Part shown: in pieces, positions 1 to 11,921 of the stretch | How the letters are laid out: each line of letters opens with the position of its first letter | How positions within the stretch are numbered: the stretch's first letter is position 1 | Origin: Casuarina equisetifolia | Taxonomy: Eukaryota > Streptophyta > Magnoliopsida > Fagales > Casuarinaceae | Reading direction: 5' to 3' | DNA length: 64,000 nt | Assembly (NCBI GenBank): GCA_028551475.1 | Contig: CM052356.1 | Location: 12,117,884-12,181,883 of the forward strand | The notes under the pieces: generated by a model | Databases searched by the model: none | Seen by the model: only the letters and a program-made list of their open reading frames with translations | Told to the model about the DNA's origin: nothing | Position numbers and translations under genes: made by a program

Positions 1-1
1 C

Positions 2-193
2 CGGGAATTCGGCGAGGCGCACGTGACGGATTTTTTCAATAATTGGTTGTCAAAAATGTGGTCCTCTTCTAAGTGGATTTTTTCGCCTTTGCGGATAGGC
101 TGTAAAAGTGCACATTTTGAAGAAATGAGACCAGCTATCGAATTACAATTTAACGTGAAGAGTCCTTTGCCATTTAATTTAAAAGTTGATTGA
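2..193 (+). CDS. 3' end of a gene running off the left edge
   Basis: Reading frame 2 is open from the first base to a TGA at 191-193, giving 63 residues. It begins REFGEAHVTDFFNNW and ends in SPLPFNLKVD. The composition is balanced and protein-like (many W, F, K, E), and the DNA changes sharply to AT-rich non-coding sequence right after the stop. This fits the last exon of a gene that starts outside the window. I do not recognise the family, so no function is given. A chance open frame of 63 codons is possible but less likely given the sharp composition change. Confidence 0.45.
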   Translation, partial: REFGEAHVTDFFNNWLSKMWSSSKWIFSPLRIGCKSAHFEEMRPAIELQFNVKSPLPFNLKVD

Positions 194-1269
194 TAAAAAT
201 TATTATTTTATAAATAAAATATTTTTATATTTTTTTTTAACAATATAAGTTTCATTCTTCAAATCATAGCAAGTTTTCTTATCCTAGTGAACAAATTATC
301 ATACTATTATTACATGAACAATATATGAGATCAAATCAATGAGAGCCTACAAGTTATTAAGAAAAAACTTATGTTATAAAATCATATTAGAAAATTTATT
401 ATTCAACTTAAAAATTAGACTCTAATATCAATGAAATCATTATTATATATAAATCTTCAGGTATTTTTTATTAACGTAAGACCATTGTTTCGATTTGACA
501 AAATCCTTTTCTTTTTCCTTTTTCCTATTTAATCTTGATTGTCCAAAAGCATTATTCTCTAGATGTGCATTGTTACTGTCTTTTTACCACTTCACCAAAA
601 GGCCAAAGCTTGTTGGTTATTCACATAAGATTATAACATTCCACTATGCTTACGAGTCAATGTCATGGTGGCTCACTCAAGGTTTTACTCCAAGCTAGTT
701 GCACTTTGGTTCAAGTGGAAATAAAGAGCCGTTTTCTTAGGTAGCCATTTTGGTGCATGTGGGACTTGAACTTGAGAATGGATGCTGCAATACCAAATAT
801 TCCCATCATAGTTACCACTTTGCCAAAAGACCAACCCTATTGGTTACTTATGGAACTTGTCTCATATATGATTCTAACATTGTGCTCTAGATTTTTTGTA
901 AGTAAGTGAGAAATAGTATGAGAAATTCTTGTTTATTAATGAACAAGACAAACCATACATGTAAATGGGAGAAATAATCCCATGATAGAAAATGTATACA
1001 ACTAAGACCTTTATCTATATAGGAGGAAAACCAATGTACAATGGAGGAAAGAAAAGTAAAAGAAGACCACCTAAGCTATATTGCTATGTTATCTTTGTAG
1101 TGTGTTTAGAGAACTCTAGAATAGATCAAGGGACCTTTAGTGCGATTGGTGCAAGGGTATGTTGTAAGAGGTGGTTCCCTCCTCATGAACTTAACCTAGA
1201 CTTTAACATGGGAGCCACATGGTTGCCACATAAGCTTATATCTGAACACCCTTTTTAAGATGATAGTCA
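194..1269. other. AT-rich intergenic DNA
   Basis: I see no convincing gene here. Two short open frames (495-698 and 992-1258) have no recognisable domain and look like chance frames. Phrases such as those around 720-830 read like worn retrotransposon or LTR sequence but cannot be classified. Confidence 0.4.
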
Positions 1270-2160
1270 CTATGAATTAACAACACTAAGCTTATGAAGG
1301 AGATGATTGTGTTGGTTTGCCCCGAGGGCTTTTGTTAAGATGTTTGTTGGCTGATCCTTTATCCTAATGTGATTAGTCTTGATAACCCTATTGCTTTTTT
1401 TTTTTTCAATGAATGAAGTAACAATCAACATATGTGTTTGGTGTGCTAATAAACAATAACATCAATTGTGAGCTCCATGGTAACCTTATTGTTGCAATAC
1501 AAAGTTACAAGACAATGAATGTTGAGCCACATATCTTCAAAAAAGCCTAATAATCAAATAATCTTGCAAGAAGTGAGTGTCATTGCTCGATACTTAGTTT
1601 CAATTGAGGAGAAAGATACTACTCCCTATTTCTTGCTTTTTTTTTTTTTATGAAATTAATGCATCACCAAGCATAACACAAGACTATTGATGACTTTTTA
1701 CCCATCTTTCATGTAACAAGGTCAAAATCATAGTAGGTTCACATCTAATAACCTCTAAAGGAAAGGATAAACAAGTCTATCTCAAGACAACTCTTTAAGT
1801 ATCTTAGCAATGTAATGACAATTTTCTAGTGAGAGTTTTTAGGTAAATGCATGAACTAAGCCAAGTTATGGACTATATAATAAATGTCTAATCTCATCAT
1901 GTTAAGGTAGTTCAACTTTTCTATGAATTGGTGGTACTTTAGAAAATCTTTTAAAGGGGGATTGTCATCTTATGGCACTAGAGAACTTTAATCATACTTA
2001 ATGGTTGTCAACAACAAGTTGGTGTACATAGAATTGTCAACTAGCTTAACTCCTCTATGTCCTATTCCATCTATTAACTCAAAAATATACTTATGCTAAC
2101 TCAAGTAGTGCTCCTTTGGTTTGGTTTCTTTTACATTAACAACATTATGAATGGTTGAAA
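1270..2160 (-). mobile_element. Ty1-copia relic: end of reverse transcriptase and RNase H
   Basis: The reverse complement, read across stops and frameshifts, follows the end of a copia pol: a stretch like YLTMMRLDIYY, then a RNase H part resembling SSIETKYRAMTLTSCKII, and a CNNK segment matching the usual CDNK motif. All frames are broken by stops, so this is a dead copy. The tail near 1290-1400 corresponds to the HTKH-type region. No LTR is recognised next to it. Confidence 0.65.
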
Positions 2161-2529
2161 TGGGAGTTGTAATTTCATCTATAAGGGAACAAAACACTTT
2201 CTAAGTGTTAGCAACCACCCTTGACTTAGGTTACCCATGGTAAATAATTATTCTCAAAGGATGTTATTATGATGAAATTAACAATGTTCATAGTTGAAGA
2301 AAACAAGTAACAGGTGTTTTTAGCTATTTCGTTGCTGAGTTGGTGAGCATATTATTGTCAACTCTAATGCTATATAGAAAACACAAAAATTAAGTTAAAC
2401 CTAGATGGATCATGTTGCTCAATGTGGTTAATTCAATACAATAAAGGTTACATAGGTATTTATACAAGAAGGGGAATTTGAAAAGATTGCTAAATTAATT
2501 TCCTCAACTACTTTTTGACATGTGTTACA

Positions 2530-2631
2530 TTGGAACTTATGCATGGCTAAAATGGTTGAGCTTCTTTAAGTTAACTTTTATTGGAACTTATGCCTGGGGG
2601 AGATGGTTAAGCTTCTTTAGGTTAACCTATA
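2530..2631. repeat. 51-bp tandem duplication
   Basis: Two adjacent copies begin with TTGGAACTTATGC at 2530 and 2581 and share the later GGTTGAGCTTCTTTA / GGTTAAGCTTCTTTA block. The surrounding DNA (2161-3099) shows no gene. Confidence 0.75.
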
Positions 2632-3099
2632 GTTAATGCACTAACCTTGTTGTGATTCTCATTAGTCCTAACAACTAATGCATTTGCAAAATCATCACAA
2701 CAACCTTAACAAACAAATAAGAAATGAAAGAACTTACGTCAAGGACTAACCTTTTTTTTTACAGTGAGCTTTATTTACCATACAAAATGGGTAGAGAAAA
2801 AATTTGATTATGAAAGATTAGATTAAAAAAGTTACACTTGTTAGGTTGTGTCCATAACAATTTCCACATTATATTCCCCTATGATTATGATAAGACTATA
2901 AAAATTCCTTATAGACAATCCAATAAGTGTAATTCACCCATGTTTTCAAGTTAACAGCTAATTTTTAAGATCGTTATGGTTCAAATCAAAATTAACGCTT
3001 CCATCCTATTTCTATCTAATGACTTAATGATTTTTTTTCTATTTTTATTATGTTGATACCAAAATCAACATTCCCAAGTTAAGGTCATCACCAAGTATG

Positions 3100-3440
3100 C
3101 CAATAATATAGAAAGCTATTAGTGGATAGTGCTATGTTAGCATTAGAGTTGACATCACTTTAGTATGAATTGCCATGTTTATGGTAGCACCAATACCTAA
3201 GGTCATGTCAACCCTAGGTGCACGAGTCTTCTACACAACATGAAACAATCATCATCTTCCTAAAAATATCAATTGGAAGAAAATATTAATATTATCTTTT
3301 CTTAATTCAATATTATCTAACTTTGATTCAATTTTGTTTGACTTTGATTAAAAAATAATCAAATTCAAATCCCATGTAACATAGACAAATGAATCATTAA
3401 GGTGTAAATTGGAATCTTAGTTTTTATCTTTAGCTTTCTA
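3100..3440. repeat. Diverged direct repeat, copy A (partner at 4190-4510)
   Basis: This stretch and 4190-4510 share the same order of landmarks: a segment on a cis-word 'tgccatg/tgtcatg', then 'caatgagaaacaat'-like text, an AATTC-rich block, then 'aaggaatcat..aagtgtaaat..aatctca'. Identity is loose, roughly two thirds by eye. This could be two worn copies of the same LTR or dispersed repeat about 1.1 kb apart. Confidence 0.5.
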
Positions 3441-3796
3441 GTTACTATTTGGCTTTTATTTTTTGATTTGGTGTCATAGCAACATTGGTGCAAACCTTTT
3501 GATCATAGTTATCACAAACTTGGATTCCATCCCAAAAGGATAACAAAATAGTCAAGCAATCCATATTATCCAAATTGTCTTTTTTATATAGGAAAATGAA
3601 GTCAATTTACATTCTCCCACACCCAAATCCATATTGGTCTTGACATTGGTAGGGCCCGTTACTAACTCTATGCTAAGGGTCCACCTACTACTCACCCCAC
3701 ACTAAGAGATAGCAATGGAAAATGCCATTGGATGGTCATTGTGCACCCCACACTAAAGGATAACAATCACAAGCCCATCAGATTAAGTCATAGTTT

Positions 3797-3812
3797 GGTT
3801 GTGATACCACTT
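3797..3812 (-). other. Possible tRNA primer-binding site of a minus-strand LTR element
   Basis: The reverse complement reads AGTGGTATCACAACC, close to the initiator-Met tRNA primer-binding site TGGTATCAGAGC used by plant LTR elements. It is directly preceded on the minus strand by an LTR-like end, TCCATGACA. If real, an old LTR lies from 3812 rightwards into the 4190-4510 repeat. No coding region of this element is visible. Confidence 0.3.
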
Positions 3813-4189
3813 GTCATGGACTTAGATTCCATCCTAAAAGGTCAATCTTAACGGAATAAGTAGCTAAGCCTTTTTATACCTATAAACCCATTCTTATCAT
3901 TTTTTCCAAACTTAAACTTAATCTCCAACCATCAACATTTGCTTGGAAGGAGCCAACAAGCTAGTTTGGCATACATAAATTCTACCTTATCTAAAGGCAA
4001 GCAATCTCTTTCAAATCATTGATGCTTAATTCTTGCTTTCTAATGACATTAATCCAAATAGATGCTAATGGAGCCTAGATCCAAGTTCTAAAATCCATCT
4101 TACATGGTTCCATCTTACAATGAGTTACAACTAAATTTCTCTTTGCATAGTTTTAAGGCATTAATTATTAAGTAAGGCATTCATCAATG

Positions 4190-4510
4190 CATCTCCAATT
4201 CATATGCTTGAGTTTGACATGTCAATAAGAATTGTCATGTCTACAATAGCATTAATGCCTTGCATCATGTTAGCCTTAGGCATGTGAGTCTTTAGTACAA
4301 TGAGAAACAATTGTCTCCTTCCCAAAAATGTTGGCTAGAAGATTACATAAATCTTATCTTATCTTATCTTGATTTAGCACCATTCGAGTTTGATTCAAGA
4401 AATATTCGAATTCAAACTAGTATTTATCTATAAAAAAAAAATGATGTAATAGAGATTAAGGAATCATCCAAGTGTAAATAAAAATCTCAAAATTTTTCTC
4501 TTTTGTTGTC
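4190..4510. repeat. Diverged direct repeat, copy B (partner at 3100-3440)
   Basis: Second copy of the repeat described at 3100-3440, in the same orientation. A short TCTTA/TATCT run at about 4349-4370 is an added microsatellite-like feature. No gene is seen between 4511 and 5267; the minus-strand frame at 4721-4975 has no recognisable motif. Confidence 0.45.
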
Positions 4511-5267
4511 CAACCACTATCTACTAATAAAAGCCATTTTCTTGCCAATAAATAATTGGCTACTCTAATATAAGATGAATAGTTTTCCCTCATAGATGGC
4601 CAAAATTTAATCACAACTACTAATTTAATCACACCTTTATATCATAATCAACTATTATATAAGTGTACATATGTGTGGATATAAACTCTAAGCTTAGAAT
4701 TCTATCCAACATTATGGATTCTATTTTAAGATTATCCCTTGAAGATTTTCCGATGATTTTCCTATCAATCTTAATCTTGAACAACACATTAACATAGGAT
4801 AAGTAAAATAATCTTCATACGAATGACTAACCATCAAATCATAAACAATGAATACCAAGCAATTTGTTAAGAAAATAGTACTATTATTTTGAGTAGAAGA
4901 ATTACCAAAATCACGAATAAATTTATAATAACTTAATGAGTCTTCCTTTACATTTCCCTCACTTTTAGAGATCAAATGTGGTGGTCCTTTTCTCCACTTT
5001 TCTATTTGAGTCCCACAATGTATTCTTTTGTACTTTCATCTCTAAAAGCTTTGGTTTGATTATGAATGATTCCATAACATCTAACAACTAATGAACATAC
5101 TTAATGAATAATATTCTTAAACTTACCAATCTTTTTCCTTTTGGGATGTTTTTTCTTAGAGAGAAAATGTGTAACTGACCAATCTAGCATGAAATCCTCC
5201 TAAAGAGAGTTTCGAATTTTCCTTTTGCTATAACCTATTATGATAAACAACTTGTGGAAAGAGAAAG

Positions 5268-5390
5268 AGAGAGGAAAAGAGAGAAGAAAGACATAATAGT
5301 AAAAGGTACACAAGGATCTAGAAAATAAAGAGAGAGGAGAAAGGCATAATAGTAAGGAATGAACAAGGATCTAGAAAATAAAGGCTTTCA
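5268..5390. repeat. 53-bp purine-rich tandem duplication
   Basis: Two adjacent copies share GCATAATAGTAA (first copy with ACATAATAGTAA) and CAAGGATCTAGAAAATAAAG, with a period of 53 bp. The strand is strongly purine-rich (AGAGAGGA runs). It lies upstream of the copia relic and could be part of its LTR or leader. Confidence 0.7.
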
Positions 5391-5849
5391 TTCATTTTAA
5401 GGCGAAAGCCCTTGGGTTACAAAAAACACAATGTGATTTTTCCCTTTTCACTATTCCATTACCCTTATTTGAAAACCCTTTAAGAGGATATTATGCCTTC
5501 CTAGCAATAAAATATCCTTAGTGTCTAGTAGGTACACTACCCATTATACAATGCCACTAGCCAAACTAGAGTTTTTCAAGTAAAGGACATTCGCATAACC
5601 ACACTTATGCATGGTCAGCCATTTTTGTTGTGCTCATGCTTTGCCTAACTCGGTGTAACTATTTTTGACATTGAGTGATGTACATTAGCTACTGCCACCC
5701 TCTACGGTTATAGACCTTACTGATATCATTTGGTGCCCATATGGTGTAGTTTTGCAACATCTTTCCTTTTGTATTCAAACAAATAGTTGTACCAAACTAT
5801 AAAAGGGTAGCTTGGCCATACAAAACTCAAAGCACCCTCATTTGAACAT

Positions 5850-7968
5850 CTTTATGTATTTGGTTGCCTTTGTTATACAGCTAACTTATCTCAAAAGGAA
5901 AAATTAGACACCATTCCATTGCATCTATCTTTGCGGGGAATCCTTTCGTGCAAAAGGGTTATCGTCTCTTAGACATTAAGAGTGGTAAATGTTTTGTAAG
6001 TCGTGATGTTATCTTTCATGAATTAATGTTTCCTTTTAATCAATCACTTTTAGGTTATTCTAATGTCACTATGCCAGTCACTAATTCTTTTGAATTTGCA
6101 TCACCTTTACCTTTGTAGGATTCTAATACACCTATGCACTCATCATCATTATCCATTGTGCATTCATCCTCTTCTAACATTCCTATGCATGACCCTTGTT
6201 CACTCGCCATTGTCCCTTACATTGGTCTAACTTTTAGGTCTAATCCACTAGCTACCATGCCTTCATAGTCTAAATGCTCAAGTAGGTCATAGACTTTCTA
6301 TCTAGACTCAAGATTATTTATGCTCTCATGTTGATTCCTTTAAACTTAAATGTTTTTACTGCACACCTTATCTCTTATGCCATTTCCTATTATAAACTAT
6401 CAAACTCTCATAATCATTTTGTTATTAATCCCAAATGGCAAGCTACCATGTTTAAGGAGATTAGAGCATTAGAGTCTAACAATACTTGGGATTTAGTTAC
6501 TTTGCTTATAGGTCACAACGCTATTAGTAGCGAGTACGTGTACAAAATAAAATATAATGCAAATGGTTCCATTGATCATTACAAAGCACAGCTTGTAGCC
6601 AAGGGCTATAGTTGACGAGAGGGAGTTGATTATAAAGATACTTTTACTCTTGTTGGAAAATTAGTCATTTTTCAAATCTTTACTACCTTAGCTATTGTTC
6701 ATCATTAGGCATTACATCAAATGGATGTTTACAATGCCTTTCTCCAAGGTGATCTTGACATCAATATTTATATGTGCCTTCTAAATGGTCTTTAGCACAA
6801 GGGCGAAACAAAGTATGCAAACTTCAAAAGTCCTTTTATCACCTAAAGTAAACTTCCAAACAATGGTACCAGAAGTTTATTGATGCCTTCCTTAAGGTAG
6901 GTTTTCATCATTCATAGCATGACTACTCCTTGTTCTTAAAATGCACCTCTAAAGACCTTCTAATTGTGTTCCTATATTTTGATGATATATGTTGATCACA
7001 AGGGGTGATAAAGCAAGCATTCAAGACATTAAAAGGTATCTCTCTTCTACTTTCCATATGAAAAGATCTTGGTCTTGTTAAATACTTCTTAGGAGTTGAG
7101 ATGGCTTATTCCAAGCATGGTATTCTTATGAATTAACAAAAATATGTCTTGAAATTGATTTTTGAATGTAAGCTTTTTGGATGCATATCTATTGATACTT
7201 CCATAGAGCAAAATGCTAAATTCACCAATAAGGATTATGATGATTTTTTGCACAAAGAAGGAAACTCTCCCTTGTAGGATATTATTGGGTACCAAAGGTT
7301 GGTTGGGTGTCTAATTTATCTCATAATGACTTAACCTAACATTAGTTTTGCAATACGCTTGATAAGTCAGTTCATGCATGCACCTAAAACCTCCCATCTT
7401 GATGCAACTTTTAGAGTTGTTAAGTATATTAAGTGTTCACCTGGCCAAGGTCTTTTGATGAAGTCTAACAATTGTCATGAGCTTTAAGCTTATTGTAATG
7501 CCACCTATGGTTCATGCCCTATGGGTCGTCATTTTACTATAGTATTTTGTATCAAGTTAAGAGATTCTCTCATATCTTGGAAAAATAAGAAACAATCTAT
7601 AGTACCAAGGGTTTCCACAAAATCTTAATATCATGCAATGGCTTTGACTACTTGTAAGATTATTTAGCTTCTTGGACTCTTTAAAGACTTGTAAGTTCCC
7701 TTAATTAGGCCAATGACCCTTTATTGTGATAATGAGTCAGCCATGAAGATTGTTACTAATCTTGTATTACATGAAAAGATAAAACACATTAAGATTAACC
7801 ATCACTTTATACGTGAGAAAATTGTGCATGGATTATCCAAACGGCTTATATTTCTACTTATGAACAATAGGCAGATCTATTCATAAAGGCCTTAGATATA
7901 CAATAACATCATTTTCTTTTAAGCAAATTGGGTGCTTATAATTTATATAAGCCACCAACTTGAGGGGA
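5850..7968 (+). mobile_element. Ty1-copia relic: integrase tail, reverse transcriptase and RNase H
   Basis: Read across many stops, the plus strand follows copia pol. The longest open piece (6328-6615) holds the start of the reverse transcriptase: WQATMFKEIRALESNNTWDL, then KYNANGSIDHYKAQLVAKGYS. Next come DVYNAFLQGDL at about 6720, a YFDDI-like motif near 6975, LGLVKYFLGVEM at 7070-7100, and RNase H motifs ending near 7900. It ends in a polypurine tract, CTTGAGGGGA, followed by TG at 7969. Dozens of stops make it inactive. Confidence 0.8.
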
Positions 7969-8400
7969 TGTTAAAATGATGGCCCATTTTTTTTGTATTG
8001 GGCTGGTCTAAAAAGGACCAACCCACATATTAGGAGTTAGTGGGGGTATTTTTGTAATTGGCTGTAACCTTTTTTTTTTTTTTTTTCTTTCTTTTTGATG
8101 CTTCGCGTCTCTCTCTCTTTTTACGCCGGCAGCCTCTCTTTTGTACGTGTCGTGAATACCCATTTGTTCGACCGATCAATGAAGCTGTTTTTCTAGTTTT
8201 TTTAACCATTTCCGGTCTTAAGATTTGTCACGATGGATTTACACTTTTCTCTCTCCCGTTAAAACATATGGTCATAACAATCATCATTATGTTCTACTTT
8301 GGGCGTTGTAAGGATGAAGGGATGTGTGGTAAAGATTCTTATGATGAATTTTTGTACTGCTCCTAAATAATTTGTCGACATCTCATAGCATAATTATAAA
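7969..8400 (+). repeat. 3' LTR of the preceding copia relic (right end uncertain)
   Basis: The sequence after the polypurine tract starts TGTTAAAATGATGGCCC, a plausible LTR start. It holds a long poly-T run at 8070-8086 and a CT-rich tract. I could not find its right end or a matching 5' LTR, so the end is approximate. Confidence 0.5.
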
Positions 8401-10440
8401 TAAAAAATGAAAATGAGACTACATTATATTATCTAATTTATTCTCAAATAAGCAGTTGAAAGTTGAAATCTCAATATCACAATTCGTGCAAGGCTCACAT
8501 CAAATTTAAAGTTGAAATGAAATTGTGCTTCTATTCAAACAAATAACGGTACCTGGTGTGTCTTTCTTCCTCTGGTTCCTAATGACTTCTCTGCTCATGG
8601 GGTGTTTTCCGAAAAGGAATTTTCTTGTTTGTTGAAGTAGGTTTTTCCCTTTTGTCTTTTATGGTAAAATGTGAAGGGAGAATTGAACCCAGACCACAAG
8701 CGCTGGGCTGGACAATTCATTGGAGTTCCTGGGCTGAACAATTTATTGGAGTTACGTTGTTGGATCCAATACTATCACTTGTGTCATCTTAGATGTCTAG
8801 TCTCGAGTGGCTTTCCAATCCAGCCACCAATCGATAGGCCGTCATCCCCACTTTGTCAAGGATCTAAGGGGCTCTAAGAGACTTGGGTTTTTAACTTCAC
8901 AATTCACCAGGGCCACTTTGACAAAACCTTTTTCGACCCACTTTAGATGCTAATTTTAATCGTCGCATATCCGAAGAGGAGAATTGCATCTTCTCATATA
9001 CGAGTAAGGTGCAATTCTATTAGTAGCAACCAATTGTTGTCATGAGAAACCTCCTTCACCTTCCTTTGAAGTCCACTTACATACATCCGTAATATATCAT
9101 TTAATTTTGGATTGTCTGTCCCATTAGACTATTGTTGGAGGTCACAAGTCTCACACTAAAGAGGAAAAAGTTATAGTTAAATTTAAATAAAAAGTTTTTA
9201 TAATTATTAAATTAGTTTTTAGATTAGACTTTAAGTCTTTTAACATAGTATTAAAGTCTAGATTCTTTTTCACACCTCAATAAATCTATATAAAAAATGA
9301 CATTTAAAATGTAAATATCTAGATTCACAATGCAATGAAAGAATGAGTTACAATATAAATGTCCAATTTTACGTTCTAAGAAGAATCCATTAGAAATTCA
9401 AATTCAATATCTATCCTTTGCTCTTTTCTTTATAAAATGTAACCACTATCTTCCAAGGTCGAACGTGATACGAAGTAATGGACGTCCCCTGTACTTTCTT
9501 TTAAGCTTAACCAAGGTCTCTGCATGAAATTCAAATTGGATGCCACTGAGATGTGATGTGAGATAAAGCTCTACAAACTTGTCGATTTTGTATCATCTCG
9601 ATGGGCAGAAAGTAGGTCAATCTTCGCGAATCTTTCACCTTTTAGGTTTGTATAAGGTCATCTTGATAGATAAAGCCTACAAGATTTTATAGGTGTTCGT
9701 GGTTAAAACACACTAACATCTCATGCTTAGCTTGCTCGCACTTCTTGGTGCTCAACTCGAGGATATTGGAAGCGATAGAGAGGGTAATAATATTCTTGAT
9801 CAACGATAAGAAATCAATCATTGGACAACGCTCATATTTGCTCTTGGAAATTGGTATCCATGGAAATTAATACGTTAAATAACTGTCGCTGCTGGACAAT
9901 ATAGTACAGTCATGAAGGCAAAGGAGGCAATTGAGTTAGCCAATAATAGCATTAGGATTATGCCCTTCGGTTACAATCTTTTCGAGAACAAGTTGAATGA
10001 ATCATCAAGTTAAAAAACATATGGTCGATCCCCTTATTAGAAACATCCTGCTATGACTGATGACCAATAGGATTAGGTTTCCGTGATATTCTGAAAATTC
10101 AAATCTCAAAATTGAATGCATAGATTGGACCGATGCTTCGGAAATATGAAGTCTGTCTTTGACTTCTAGATTTTTGTTTGGTAACTTCTATGGTACTAAC
10201 TCATCAAAAACAGTTACTTCTTTGAATTGTCCTGTGGTCTTCTGAGAGGGTAGTCCAGTGGCTGGGGGGTACAGTTCATAGCCACCCCCAGAAACTTATA
10301 ACGCAACAAACGACCTTAACCACTAGTTCAGGAAGTTCTTAAATTGGAAACGCACATCCGATTTTGCAGACTCTTTTATGTGCTTATTTTTATCTTGAAT
10401 GGAAGAGATCCGCTTCTTCGTCTTGCTGTTTCTAGATGCC
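8401..10440. other. Intergenic DNA with no gene recognised
   Basis: I read both strands and found no convincing coding region, RNA gene or transposon domain. The 68-residue frame at 8671-8877 has no motif. The segment 9400-10030 is less AT-rich and may be an old repeat, but I cannot name it. Confidence 0.4.
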
Positions 10441-10454
10441 TTCCTCTTTCGTCC

Positions 10455-10475
10455 TCTCTCTCTCTCTCTCTCTGC
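10455..10475. repeat. (CT)n microsatellite
   Basis: A run of about ten CT units upstream of the next gene. Similar short CT tracts recur at 10650-10672, next to the presumed transcription start, as is common in plant promoters. Confidence 0.85.
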
Positions 10476-10678
10476 CATTTTTTTCTAGAAGCCATTGAAG
10501 GGGCGGAATTTGGTAAAAAAAGAAAAAAAAAAAAAGGTACTGTAAAGACAAAGAAAATATCGCTTAATATACACTCCAAAACAAAAGAACACCTATAAAT
10601 TTATTTTGAAGGAATAAGCGACAACTGACACATTCCAAGACACTCCACATCTCTCCCTCCGCCCTCTCTCTCTCCACC

Positions 10679-10690
10679 CATTTATATATA
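10679..10690 (+). promoter_or_regulatory. TATA box of the 277-residue gene
   Basis: TTTATATATATCC sits about 80 bases before the ATG at 10765, just after a pyrimidine-rich patch. The spacing suggests transcription starting near 10710 with a 5' leader of roughly 50 bases. Confidence 0.6.
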
Positions 10691-10764
10691 TCCTTTCACC
10701 TTCCACCAACCTAGAAGGCACCACTACAACATTCTTTTCATTTCTATCTAAAACTCCATCAAAT

Positions 10765-11598
10765 ATGGGAGATCAACCCAAGAACCCTCATCTTACAAAC
10801 CCAGAAGAAGGAGAAAAAGAAGAAGAAGAAACAGAAGAGGCCCTCTCTCTTTGCGACCTCCCGATCAATCCCAACGGCGACAATGTCAATGAAGACCGCA
10901 GGAGCATCAAAAACAACAAGGAATCCAGAGTCTTGCGTAACCACACTCCGCGATCACCCTCTGAGCCCCCTGAGTTCTTCGAGTTCTTCTGCGACCTCAG
11001 CGCCGAGATGCGTCCAGCTGACGACATCATTTTCTGCGGAAAGCTCATACCTCTCAAGGATCAATCTCCCCCCACTCCTCAAGCCCCCCAAACATCGATC
11101 GTCAAAGAGAACCAAACAAGGCAGACCACCTTTCGCCGACGATCCGACTCATTGTCCAAACTGCAAAGCCCCGTAACTCGGTCAAACAGCAGTGCTAGCA
11201 CTAGGCTTATGAGGAACAGCCGGTCTCTGGATTATACAAAACTCCATAGAGGTTCAAACTCTATGGTCCCTCCGCCACAGGAGATCGAGCGAAATTCTTC
11301 GGTAAAGAGCGTGGGAAAGTCCGACATGGCGCTTAAAAAGGCTACTAGACCTCGCTGGTACGTGTTAATCTTTGGTATGGTTAAGTTTCCACCAGAGATG
11401 GAGCTTAATGATATAAAAAACCGGCAGAGTCGCCGGAGCTATCATTCGAAGATGTTTTCGCCCGCGCCTCCCGCTGACGGCAAGTTGCCGGTGGACCGGT
11501 GCTCCGGCAAGGGGTCTTGGAGGTTGCTCAGAGCATTGAGCTGCAAGGACGACGCCTGCGCGGCAGTGACGGCGTCGTTTTGCGTACCCCATGCGTGA
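10765..11598 (+). CDS. Plant-specific protein of unknown function with an ADDIIFCGKLIP motif
   Basis: This is an intact, intronless frame of 277 residues. Residues 15-28 are an acidic run (EEGEKEEEETEE). Residues 68-98 hold the best motif, FFEFF followed by ADDIIFCGKLIPLK. Residues 120-190 are rich in serine and arginine and probably disordered. Residues 195-224 hold a second conserved-looking block, RPRWYVLIFGMVKFPPEM followed by LNDIKNRQSRR. There is no signal peptide or membrane span. From memory, both blocks occur in a family of small plant proteins annotated as uncharacterised, some loosely linked to membrane-associated kinase regulators; I cannot confirm that link. The start is supported by the TATA box and lack of an upstream in-frame ATG. 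The higher GC content contrasts with its surroundings and supports a real gene. Confidence 0.82.
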   Translation: MGDQPKNPHLTNPEEGEKEEEETEEALSLCDLPINPNGDNVNEDRRSIKNNKESRVLRNHTPRSPSEPPEFFEFFCDLSAEMRPADDIIFCGKLIPLKDQSPPTPQAPQTSIVKENQTRQTTFRRRSDSLSKLQSPVTRSNSSASTRLMRNSRSLDYTKLHRGSNSMVPPPQEIERNSSVKSVGKSDMALKKATRPRWYVLIFGMVKFPPEMELNDIKNRQSRRSYHSKMFSPAPPADGKLPVDRCSGKGSWRLLRALSCKDDACAAVTASFCVPHA

Positions 11599-11915
11599 GC
11601 TTGCCTCGTGCCAGGAGCGTGACAATCACTTTTTGGACGCGTCTGTCCTGCTTTCTGGCTTGTGTGTTTTTAGCAAGGGCTTGGTATGATATGGGTGTTT
11701 TGGTAAAGACAGAAGCTATAGGCGTATCGGAGGATGAAATCAGGACTTTACGTAGAAGTAAAGAGTGTACAGCGCCAGGAATTGGGCGATGATTCTGTCC
11801 TAGTAATTAAGAATGACGTGTTCTTTTTTTTTTTTTTTTTTAAATTTTTGTTGGCTTTTTATTGTTAGGTTGTGGGAATAGGAATGAATGAAAATCACGA
11901 GGATTCCGACTGCGA

Positions 11916-11921
11916 AATAAA
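11916..11921 (+). terminator. Poly(A) signal of the 277-residue gene
   Basis: AATAAA lies about 320 bases after the stop codon and is followed by T-rich DNA near 11940. A 19-base poly-T run sits at 11824-11843, inside the presumed 3' UTR. Confidence 0.5.

Noticed and set aside
3000..4600. Complete LTR pair made by the two direct repeats
   Set aside because: The flanking landmarks (for example the GGATTCCATCC word at about 3520 and 3824) are not in the same order around both copies, so a simple LTR pair does not fit.
10344..10598. Open frames on both strands over the CT-rich region
   Set aside because: They come from low-complexity CT/GA runs, have no domain, and precede the TATA box of the real gene.
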